Source: Eucalyptus grandis (lineage: Eukaryota; Streptophyta; Magnoliopsida; Myrtales; Myrtaceae). Taken from it: 64,000 bases of DNA. Numbering within the stretch: the stretch's first letter is position 1; each line of letters opens with the position of its first letter. Under the pieces are notes generated by a model. That model had not been told where the DNA came from, searched no databases, and saw nothing but the letters and a program-made list of their open reading frames with translations. Positions 55,580-64,000 of the stretch are shown in pieces. The translations under genes and the position numbers were made by a program. The stretch is taken from the NCBI RefSeq assembly GCF_016545825.1, contig NC_052619.1, forward strand, positions 44,049,682 to 44,113,681, written 5' to 3'.

Positions 55580-56340
55580 TTATCTTTCAATGCTAACGAT
55601 AAAGTGATAACACTTCTTGATATGTCTAGTCCTTGAGTGATAAGCTGCATTCTTTGCTAAGTGCACTGCACTTTGACTATCACTCCACGTGTCTTGACTT
55701 GGCCTTTTTTTCGATGTAACTCCTCCATATAATCTTGTAACCATATGATTTCCTTGGAGGTTTCTGTGATCGTATTCTGCCTCCGTCGTCGATAAGGCCA
55801 CTACTTTTTGTAGTTGAGATACTGAATTCATTGCTGTACTTGCGACTGTAAAGACATATGCAGTGGTACTCTGACCACTATCTCGATCACCTGAATGATC
55901 TGCTTGCAACTCCAGAGATGTACCACCATAACACAGTGAGTAATTGGAAGTACTTGCTAGATATCTCAATATCCATTTAACTACATTCCAATGCTCTCTG
56001 CCTGGGTTCTGCATATATCGACTCACAACTCCCACTTTGCTTGTGCAATGTTTGGTCTCGTGCTCACCATGGCATACATCAAACTCCCCCACTTTGCTGA
56101 TGCATATGGAACTACCGCCATCTCATCTTTCAAAGCACGAGTACTTGGACACATATCATTGGAAAGTTTGAAGTGGCTCGCTAGAGGATTTGCAACCGGT
56201 TTTGCCTTGTCCATGTTAAATCTCTTTAACACCTTGTTCACATAGTTTTCCTGCGACAACCATAATTTCTTATTTTTCCTGTCTCTGATGATTTTCATGC
56301 CTAAAATATTCTTGGCCTCTCCCAAGTCTTTCATAGAAAA
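55580..56340 (-). pseudogene. Copia RNase H and end of reverse transcriptase, frame-broken
   Basis: The segment 56,023-56,334 reads 'MKDLGEAKNILGMKI' and 'LWLSQENYVNKVLKRFNM', the copia RT thumb/connection. From about 56,040 down to 55,580 another frame reads 'YMQNPGREHWNVVKWILRYL', 'DRDSGQSTTAYVFT' (RNase H; first Asp region), 'VALSTTEAEYDH' (catalytic Glu) and 'WSDSQSAVHLAKN' (Asp). A frame change near 56,045-56,090 separates them. Confidence 0.85.
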
Positions 56341-57150
56341 TTATGATGATAACATCTTCTTCACTTCTACGATTCTCTTCATATTGGAACTAGCCACAAG
56401 CATGTCATCCACATATAAAAATAGATACACAATGTCACCATCATCATATTTGCGAAAATAAACACGGTGATCGGACTCACGGTGTGCAAATCCTTTTCTT
56501 GCATGAAACCATCAAATTTTAAGTACCATTGCGGCGGAGCTTGTTTCAAGCCATACAAGTTTTTTTCAAGCGACATACCATGTGTTCCTTACCTTTGACT
56601 TCAAAACCCTTAGGTTGTGCCATGTATAATTCTTCATCTAAGTCACCATGTAAAAACGCTGTTTTTTACGTCCAACCTACTCAAGATGAAGATCCTCCAC
56701 TACAACTATACTTAGCAGAACTCTAATTGATGTCATTTTCACTACAGGTGAAAATATCTCGAGTAGTCGATCCCTTCTTTTGAGAAAAGCCCTTGACTAC
56801 AAGTCTCGCCTTGTATCTAATACTACGATCTGCTTCATTCTTAACCATGTACACCCATTTGTTTAATAAAGCTTTTTACCTGTGGGCAACTTGGTCAACT
56901 CCCAAGTTTTGTTATGAAGTAACAGCTCATCTCGTCTTTCATAGCACACTCCCCTTTTGCAAGTGAGACGTGTCTGCCTTTGCCTCATCGTAAGTCTCCG
57001 GTTCCCCCGAATCTGTATATAAGACATGGCTTAGAACAATATTAGCTGATGGATAAAAAATTACCTTTGGCTTTCTCACACGTGTAGACCTTCTTAAGAC
57101 AGGTACTTCAGGGTCATTCGTTTGCTCCGAATCACTGCGTTCTTCTTGAA
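56341..57150 (-). pseudogene. Copia reverse transcriptase, several frame breaks
   Basis: 'RYKARLVVKGFSQKKG' is readable near 56,770-56,830 and '[19 protein letters not shown]' near 56,500-56,573. The YVDD box region (about 56,395-56,420) lies in a shifted frame beside 'YFYMWMTCLWL'. Stops and shifts near 56,350, 56,430, 56,600 and 56,720-56,760 break it. This domain would copy element RNA into DNA. Confidence 0.8.
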
Positions 57151-58295
57151 CTATCTCTTCACGATAATAGGCTCATCTTGAACCTCTCTTTCAAGTGAAC
57201 TTTGATCTACTGGAAACATCTTCACGGGCATTATGTCTAATTCAACATACTCTGGTTGTACTACCTTCTCATGCTCTGTCTCTGTCTGACGATCCTTGTA
57301 CATCTTTTCTTCATGGAATACCACATTGCGATTGCGGATGACTTTGTTATTCTCATAATCCCAAAGTCTATAGCCATACTCGTCGCCACCGTATCCGATA
57401 AAGACGCACTTTTGGGACTTAGCATCAAGCTTTTTTCTATCCTCCCTGTCAATTAAAGCATATGCAATACAACCAAACACCTTTAGATGTGAATAATTAA
57501 TCTTCTTACCTGACCACCGCTCTTGTGGTATTTCTCCATCAACGCACTAGATGGACTTACGTTGATAAGATAAACAATTGCATCAGCGTAGCGGCCCATA
57601 AGTGTAGCGGGAGACCCGTGTGAAGTCTCATGCATCTCGCACGTTCTAGAATAGTTCATGTTCATTCTTTCAGCTACACCGTTCTCTTGAGGAGTTCTAG
57701 GAACAGTTTTTAGCCCGTGTATGCCTTCTCGGCTCAAATAATTTGCAAATTCTTTACTTGTGTATTCACCACCATTATCGGATTTCAAAGCTTTAATTTG
57801 ATAACCTGTTTCTTTTTCTACCATGGTCTTCCACATTCTGAACATCCCGAATACTTCTGATTTTTCTTTAAGAGCATAGACCAAAGTCTTTCTTGTTGCA
57901 TCATCAATGAATGTGACAAAATATCTCTTACCACCATAAGAGAGTTCCTGAGTAGGTCCCCATACATCGGTATGAACCAACTCTAGCTTACGGCCTTTAT
58001 TTTGTCGCCCATTCAATTGAAAACTAACAGCCTTCTGTTTTCCATAAATGCAACTCTCACAAAAATCTAACTCAACTTTTTGTAAACCCGGAAGTAATTT
58101 CCTTGAGTGTAACTGCTTTACACCTTTTTCACCAAGATGTCCTAAACGATAATGCCAAAGAGTAGATAAATTACCTGTAGCCATTGTAGTTGCAACCATA
58201 TCACTGATATTGTCTCCTTGGAGAAGGTAAAGTGTACCCGTACGCTTTCCCTTTGCTACTACTCTTACCCCGAGGTTATCTTCCACTCTCCGCAA
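57151..58295 (-). pseudogene. Copia integrase
   Basis: 57,483-58,295 is the best-kept frame of the element (about 270 codons). The zinc domain reads 'LWHYRLGHLGEKGVKQLH' then 'CESCIYGK' (H-H-C-C). The DDE core has Asp in 'VHTDVWGP', Asp in 'KSDNGGEYTSKEF' and Glu in 'PRTPQENGVAERMN'. 57,151-57,480 continues the C-terminal part with 'MFGCIAYALIDREDRKKLD' and 'KCVFIGYGGDEYGYRLWD', in a different frame. A frame change near 57,480-57,500 is the only clear lesion in this domain. Confidence 0.9.
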
Positions 58296-58580
58296 CCAAA
58301 GGTTATTACCAAACCTTCTTGGTCAAGTTTACTAGTTGAAATCAGATTTTTCTTTAATTCCGGAATATGCCTAGTTTCACGCAAAACTAGACGTCCTCCA
58401 CCTGAGATGCTCACAGTCACGGTTCCTTTCCCAACAATTGGACACATGTGGCCGTTTCCCACAACCACTTGTCCAAAATCTCCACTAGCATAATCATCAA
58501 ATATGTCTCTTTGCGAGGTGCAATGAAAAGAAGCGCCAGAATCAATAAACCATTTATCTTTGTCAAGTCAAACCCTGAGA
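58265..58580 (-). pseudogene. Copia protease
   Basis: The minus strand near 58,525-58,550 reads 'WFIDSGASFHCTSQ', holding the Asp-Ser-Gly active site of copia aspartic proteases, followed by 'VVVGNGHMCPIVGKG' and 'LISTSKLDQEG' as usual before integrase. Frame changes near 58,290 and 58,575 separate it from integrase and gag. Confidence 0.85.
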
Positions 58581-58599
58581 CAAACACAAGTTATCTAGC

Positions 58600-59435
58600 A
58601 AAGATTTATCGCTAACTACATTAGCACCTTGATTCTCATCTTGCTGCTTCTTTTTGTAGGCTTCACACTTTGAAACCTCCGGTGTCCGGTTTTGTGACAA
58701 AACCAACACTCATCTTTTGCAACCTGTCTCTTACCCCTTGATTGTGATCTGCCACGACCGCTGAAATTTCCTCTACTTTTACTTCTTCCACGGTTCTCCA
58801 CTGCAAGTGCCGTTGAAGATGTAGATGCAGAAAAATTATCTCCACCTGAGACTTTCCTTCGCATCTCTTCATCCATGATACTACTCACAGCATCATCAAG
58901 AGTTAAATCATCCTTCATGGTGCTCGAAATTCCCCGCACCTTTGCGGTATTGTAGCTTTTTGGAAGAGAACATAAAAATAATAAAGCTTGAAACTTCATA
59001 TCTAAATTTATGCTGCGGATTCCAATTGACCCGTGACCTGCGTGAAACTATTAATATGCTCTGCACAGAACCTCTATCAGATAATTTCATATTAACCAGT
59101 TTCTTCAGCAAAAATACTTGATTTGATGTGGATGGCTTCTCAAAAATATTCGTTAGAATATCCATGGCTTCTTTTGCAGTTTTTGCTTTCGCGATGTGAT
59201 ACCCTGTCTTTTTCGTCAACCCTAGACGAATCGCACCTAACGCCTTTCGATCAAGAATTTTCCATCCGGCTTCTGCTGTCGGATCCACTTCCGCCATCTC
59301 GGGTTTCCAACCCTCAAGTGGTGCATAAAGATCTTTCTGATAAAGATAATCCTCTATTTGTAGTTTCCACCATCCGAAATCCTCTCCATTGAACTTATCG
59401 ATTCTGATTTTATCTTCGCCATCCTGTTTGCTTTC
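58600..59435 (-). pseudogene. Copia gag with disturbed zinc knuckle
   Basis: 59,297-59,430 reads in one frame a Tork-type start ('EDFGWWKLQIEDYLYQKDL'), then 'AIRLGLTKKTGYHIAKAK' and 'KPSTSNQVFLLKKLVNMKL'. After a shift near 59,000-59,040, 58,616-58,999 reads 'ALLFLCSLPKSYNTAKV' and an Arg/Ser/Gly-rich tail, then 'CWFCHKTGHRR'. The CCHC knuckle has its first C, second C and H, but the last Cys falls in another frame, so a small indel lies at about 58,670-58,685. Gag would form the particle that packages element RNA. Confidence 0.8.
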
Positions 59436-59483
59436 AATCGAACGTCATCGAAAACCCTCGATGTTCTCGATTAGCCAACCCAG

Positions 59484-59496
59484 GCTATGATACCAG
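59484..59496 (-). other. Copia primer-binding site
   Basis: The minus strand TGGTATCATAGCC, two bases or so inside the 5' LTR end, matches initiator tRNA-Met complement (TGGTATCAGAGCC) with one difference. Confidence 0.88.
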
Positions 59497-59497
59497 T

Positions 59498-59922
59498 TGT
59501 TATGAAATTGCACGTCGATTCCAGAAAAATAATGCTCGCAAACAATTCACCGGACAGAATATAGTAATAAAAGAGTAGAATCATATGAACACGCCAGAAA
59601 ATTTGTTATCGAAGTTCACCCAAACTTGGGCTACGTCTCCGCGCAGAGGCACTCTGCGAATCCACTAGACTTCGAAAAAGTTGGAATACAACGACGATCT
59701 TCTCTCAAGATCGGGGCACAAAGAGATTGAGAACTCTCATCAAGAAAAACTCACTTTTTTTCTTCTCTCTTTTTCTTGCCTCTCTATTTCCTTTTTCAGC
59801 GTCTTGACGGCTAGGGTTTTGCCATCGCTAATATATAGGTACCACTTTTAACCTAAAAGGAAATCTAATAGAAAAGACAAAAGAAGCCCCTAAAAACAAA
59901 TATTTGACTTTATCTATAACAT
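59498..59922 (-). mobile_element. Copia element, 5' LTR
   Basis: 425 bases, TGTTATGAAAT to CTATAACA, next to the primer-binding site. It contains a minus-strand TATA-like segment (complement of GCTAATATATAGG near 59,827-59,839). It is very similar to the 3' LTR. Confidence 0.95.
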
Positions 59923-59927
59923 TCTCC
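59923..59927. other. Target-site duplication TTCTC, right
   Basis: Exact copy of 54,928-54,932. Confidence 0.93.
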
Positions 59928-60205
59928 CCCTCCATCACCGCCGCCGGAAGAACCCCAGCGTCTGCGACGCGCGTCCCATCCTTTCGATTGCCTCCTTTCT
60001 CTTGGCCAGGTCCGCCGAGGTCCGATTCTCGGATCCGCCGTTCGAGTCGGAGCTGCCTTCGGATGTCTCGTGCGGTCGGATGAAGAAGTCCTGGGATTCT
60101 GGTGGTCCCGGCGTCGACGAGGCCTTTGACGCCGGCTTTCGAGTCGTCACTCGCACTTGTCGTAGCTCTCTGCTCGCCGGAGTCGGAGGCCAAATCGATG
60201 GTAGG
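59928..60205 (-). pseudogene. ACC-oxidase-homolog exon-1 fragment A2
   Basis: The minus strand from an ATG at 60,206-60,208 reads 'SKAGVKGLVDAGTTRIPG', then (other frame) 'FIRPHETSEG', 'DLAKRKEAIERMGRASQTLG' and 'GFFRRR', a recognisable N-terminus of ACC-oxidase-homolog dioxygenases. It ends at the copia insertion, and before that insertion it ended at the NLR 3' flank (54,684-54,927). It is better preserved than fragment A1 at 22,737-23,036. Two frame changes are visible; there is no DIOX domain. Confidence 0.8.
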
Positions 60206-61902
60206 CATTGTTCCTGCTAAATGTCCGCCCGTTTGTCTGTACGTGCGTACGTCTCTGTCTCTCTATCTATCTACTGCAATAATGTGTAATGAGTTTGGAT
60301 TATGAATTGAATCTTCTGGAGACATTTGGATTATGATTTGAGTGTTATGGAGACATTACAATGTCAATGCATGATATGAGCATCTTCTTTATAGCTGATT
60401 GATTGATTGAGAGGAGAAGTGAAGAGAACAACGACATCCATTGCGAGGTTCCGCTTGACTTATGAGCTACCCCTAGCTGAGAAAATGACAATGCTGTTTA
60501 ATAATGGCTGATTCTTTGGGGGATGGGGCGGCTAGTACACAAAGTTTTGCAATTTATGAAAACAAGATCTGTTAGGACAGAGTTGAACAGTGATAGACGG
60601 CAGGAGGATTCAATGTTGTCTTAGCCCTTGACTTCTTCGCAATTACTGAAATCTATATGTAGAAGAATCTTTGGTTTTTAGCCCTCTCTTTGTCATCACT
60701 TTAAGAGTTTCTGGACTTCTTGGGTAAACATAACTATTATCTACGAGCTGGGTCCATATGATCTAGTAAGCATATAGAAATCTCAATGTTCATCTTAGTG
60801 AAACAGACAACAACTTGGTGAATCTTGGACAACCTTGAATGATGCAGAGAGGCTTGCAATAGTTTTATAAATCATTTAAAATTGGACCCTTTGAATGTAT
60901 ATTTGGTGGAGATGAGTTTGGATTATGAATTGAATGTGATGGAGACATTTGGATTATGAATTGAGTGTTATGGAGTCATTACAATGCCAATGCATGATGT
61001 GAGCAGCTTCTTTATAGCTGGTTGATTGAGAGAAGAGAACAATGACATCCATTGCGAGGTTCCATTTGACTTTAGGATTTGACTTTAGAATTATGAGGTT
61101 CATAAAAGGAAGGAGAAAGTCATAGCTTATGAACTACCACTAGCTGAGAAAATGACAATGCTGTTTAATAATGGCTGATTCTTTAAGGGATCGAGTGGCT
61201 AGTACACAAGTTTTGCAATTCATGAAAACAAAATCTGTTAGGACAGAGTTGAACAATGATAGATGACAGGACAATTCGATGTTGTCTTAGCCCTTGGATC
61301 AATGCTTGCGTCATCTTAATGCAATGGTAACTCGATTAGATCAATTAGGTTTCAGATATGTCGCATCTTAATGCAAACCTACTGTTTCTTAGAAAATCTA
61401 GGGAATGTACATAAATTTTTGCCTTGCGGTTGATTCTGGTTATTGTTGTTGAGCGAGTTGGAAGCTGGCAAAAATTCCACATTTTACCCTACCTGCAATT
61501 ATACAAAGTGGAATTCAAAGTTGAACCAAACAGAAATGTTCCTGAAACCGCAAATTTTCCCGTGGTAGATTAATGCTGTAACTGTCTGTCATACAAGTAT
61601 TCAACACCGTTTCATCTAAAGATAACGTATTTCTTTTGATCTTAGAGCGGTATCTATTAATCTTCCTCTCCCTCTATTTTGTGCTCTCTTTTTGGTTCCG
61701 CTTTTATTTAGAGAATGACTTTGTCTTTTGGAGTTGTGTTGGTGCTCATAGATCTATCATTTGAAGCGATATAAGCGTTAGAGACCGAACACTGAAGAAG
61801 CGCAATCTTGTTCTTTGGTAGTTTTACCTAGGTGAACATATGGACAGACTTTTATCTTTAAGTACAAACATCAATAAGACCACATAAAAAGGTTCACACG
61901 GT
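60206..61902. other. Spacer duplicated from 23,040-24,086, with an extra internal tandem copy
   Basis: GTTTGGATTATGAATTGAAT...GAGACATT, CATGATATGAGCATCTTC and ATAATGGCTGATTCTTT occur at 60,290-60,600 and again at 60,910-61,260, a tandem duplication of about 640 bases absent from copy 1. Between the repeats (60,630-60,900) is sequence not seen at 23.5 kb. No gene. Confidence 0.75.
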
Positions 61903-63970
61903 CTACAGCTTGAAATCAGGAAGTGAAGAAGCTCCATACAGGCCTTTGGAAATGTAATGGACAGTGTAGTTTGGGAGCGTAGTCTCCTTGTAGATTGGTG
62001 GGTTGTCTGCTGATATTAATTCCTTCATGGGCCCATACAATCGTGAAGATGGTCGGGGAGTGTCGCCGAAGAAGCACGCCACCAACACTGTTTGGTCTAT
62101 CTTTGCCATGATTCGGTGCTCAACACTCTCAAACCGGTTGTTTGTTATGAGCTGCAAATGCAACAATTAGCGAACCATTCCTCAGTAAGGAACGTAATTT
62201 CTATCTACTACTATGATGTGCAATCTTGATGTTGATAGATACAAAAACTGCAGAATATCTAGAACCGACATTGACCCCTCCTGTGAAAAGCAAAGTTTTC
62301 AAACAAACATCTGTCTCATTTAGACAATTCCAAACTTGTCAATGCGAGGCTAGCATGATCTAATGGAGTTAGAATCAAGTTTGGATTAGTCAAACAGCTC
62401 TGTTAGAATACAAAAGAAAAGTGCAGATTGTGAAGACATAATGTTATTGCTACAAGGAAGATTCCATGGTAATTTACATCCTGAGTTCTCAAGAGCTCTT
62501 TAACTAACTTAGCGTATGAGAAAGTACAGTAATGAGAATGAGAAGAGGATTGCAGTGTGTCGACCAATCAAAATACGGTTTCAGAAAAATTCAGAGATGA
62601 ACAATGATATCTGGCCAAAGCTACTTGCCTGCGAAAGATCTCCGATGTCAATCATTAGTGCTCCAAGGAGTGGGGGAACGTCGATCACTGGTTCTCATGA
62701 AGCACTTGAAGTCCTCCAATTTGATCTTGGATGAGAATAGTGGCACATGATTGTGTGTCCCTTTCCACACTCCATCTCCTTCAAGTGATTTGGGTGGAGT
62801 TCTAGGGCTTCGGATAGAGGCTCGAGCAGACGAGAGTAGAGTCTCCATCCGCATTTCTCTGCCAGAGATGTTGCAACGCATCAGAAAACTGAACTAGAGC
62901 TGCCGTAAAAGTATGGTCGGATGGATTCCCAAAGAATATAACCAAGGGTATTGGCATTTTGTATCAACTTGGGTGCAATAGTTTGGTTCCACTACTGCTA
63001 GAGCACGAATAAAGTCAATTATCGAGGAACATCCTTTTTTCTACCCAAAAAGAATGGAACGAGCACTTCTGAGGTTCCCGTCAGTGAAAATGATCAATCA
63101 CTGAGGATCATCTTACTGATTTGTCTCCTTTATTGAGAATAAATGCAAGATTATATGCTATGACGTGTAGTGAAATTTAGGCAAGAAAATTTGTACAGAT
63201 TCAGCGGTGAAATTGCCTTGGCCGACTGTCATTCCCTGAGTGTTCAACACCTATTCCGGCCGATTCAACCAAAAAGTACGCAAATAACTCCAGGTCCATA
63301 CACTTGCTAGTTTAGCCCTTGATTTAGTGAAGAAAATGGAAAAGACTATCAAGTACCATACAGTGAAAACCATGTACTTTGCATCTACTACAATTCTTTT
63401 GCATACTATCTTCGTTGATTCACTTTGTGAACTTGTTCATGAATTTTCCATTTCGAAAGGTGAAAAACGCAACAGAAGCTCATTGGCTCACCTGCAAGCT
63501 TCGGGCAACTTCTCGTGCTGGGGAGGCTCCAGTCCCATGAAGCATAAACATATATCTGAACAATCAGCGGTGACTGAATTATGTAAGTCCCATGTTGCTG
63601 TTGCATATGACCCTCTTAGGGTAAAATTTTTTCTTGGCCTCCGTCTCCAGCTTGAAGAACCTGCGCTACTCGTTCATCACTTCCTCCAAGAGGCTCTCAG
63701 GGACCTCATGGTTGATCACCCGGAAGAAACCCCTTTTTTCCGATGCTTGTGCAATCTTTCGCAACGTCTTGTCGTGACTGGTGGGCCTTGCATTCACGCA
63801 TCCGAGGCCAATGAGCGGGATCTCTCCGCAATCCTCGCGGCAAGCCAATTTGTCAGGTGGCTGAATGAATATGCGTGGGACTTGGGCAATCCCGGTGCCC
63901 ACGAGGCTTTTAACTCCGGCTTTCGTCTCGTCGAATACTCTCAATTCGTTCGCTCAGTCGTTTTATGTGT
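61903..63970 (-). pseudogene. ACC-oxidase-homolog-type 2OG-Fe(II) dioxygenase pseudogene, copy 2
   Basis: Exon 3 (61,903-62,151) is intact: 'NNRFESVEHRIMAK' with the distal iron-binding His, 'RPSSRLYGPMKEL' with the Arg-x-Ser that binds 2-oxoglutarate, and 'YISKGLYGASSLPDFKL'. Exon 2 (62,629 to about 62,880) shares copy 1's deletion of the His-x-Asp segment. Exon 1 (63,492 to about 63,946) reads 'FDETKAGVKSLVGTGIAQV' and 'GFFRVINHEVPESLLEEVM', then a TAG, and later 'GLEPPQHEKLPEA' before the donor CAG|GTGAGCC. No in-frame ATG precedes 'RVFDETK'; a TGA lies close upstream. Intron 2 (62,152-62,628) has a GC donor and AG acceptor. With the iron site gone it could not catalyse oxidation even if translated. 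Confidence 0.88.
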
Positions 63971-64000
63971 TCTCAATGAAATTCGCTTTGCGTGGTTATT

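Larger units (their letters stand above)
54933..59922 (-). mobile_element. Complete Ty1/copia retrotransposon (Tork/Tnt1-like?), 4,990 bp
   Basis: LTR, gag, protease, integrase, reverse transcriptase, RNase H, polypurine tract and LTR are present in copia order on the minus strand, with a 5-bp TTCTC duplication. It sits inside the NLR 2 / dioxygenase-fragment junction; the corresponding site in copy 1 (near 22,700) is empty. The gag sequence ('GWKILDRKALGAIRLGL', 'NQVFLLKKLVNMKLSD') resembles Tnt1-type elements. Coding frames are broken in several places, so it is probably non-autonomous now. Confidence 0.93.

Noticed and set aside
57256..57456. Plus-strand frame over the copia integrase
   Set aside because: Antisense shadow of the minus-strand coding region.

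Overview
The window is plant nuclear DNA. It holds two related CC-NB-LRR (RGA-type) disease-resistance loci, plant lineages of Ty3/gypsy and Ty1/copia LTR retrotransposons, large MITE-like elements, and a plant-type 2-oxoglutarate dioxygenase with introns. The NLR N-terminus and the RGA-plus-dioxygenase setting fit a woody eudicot, perhaps Myrtaceae. That placement is a weak inference. I found no clearly intact protein-coding gene.

Layout. 1-5,930: a decayed Ty3/gypsy chromovirus-like element on the minus strand (integrase, RNase H, reverse transcriptase, primer-binding site, then LTR). 6,030-8,872: the 3' half of an Athila-like gypsy element on the plus strand, ending in a 100-N assembly gap. 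8,973-9,250: a long near-perfect palindrome directly against the gap. 9,250-19,490: repeated NLR-upstream sequence carrying several large Tourist-like MITEs with GC-rich cores. 19,491-22,454: NLR pseudogene 1. 22,560-26,163: an exon-1 fragment and a three-exon pseudogene of the ACC-oxidase-homolog type (2OG-Fe(II) dioxygenase). 26,340-34,676: two diverged copies of another gene's 5' region, a truncated NLR start, and MITEs. 34,677-37,329: a 2.65-kb solo LTR with a perfect 5-bp target duplication, sitting inside an exon-like reading frame. 38,800-48,700: two paralogous blocks, a 183-bp minisatellite, a tRNA-like sequence, and more MITEs. 48,956-51,650: a MITE and the NLR 2 upstream region. 51,651-54,683: NLR 2, nearly intact but with two frame breaks. 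54,933-59,922: a complete copia element with LTRs and a TTCTC target duplication. 59,928-63,970: a second copy of the dioxygenase fragment plus pseudogene.

How the parts relate. The central event is a segmental duplication of a module (NLR promoter, NLR, dioxygenase fragment, dioxygenase pseudogene) seen at about 18.0-26.3 kb and 49.9-64.0 kb. The copia element entered the second copy after duplication. The dioxygenase lost its iron-binding segment before duplication, because both copies share the deletion. Promoter-like and leader-like NLR pieces are scattered through the window without coding regions, so this looks like an NLR cluster that expanded and decayed.

All similarity calls are from reading motifs by eye. 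No database or alignment tool was used. Gene family names are therefore confident only where hallmark motifs are cited.
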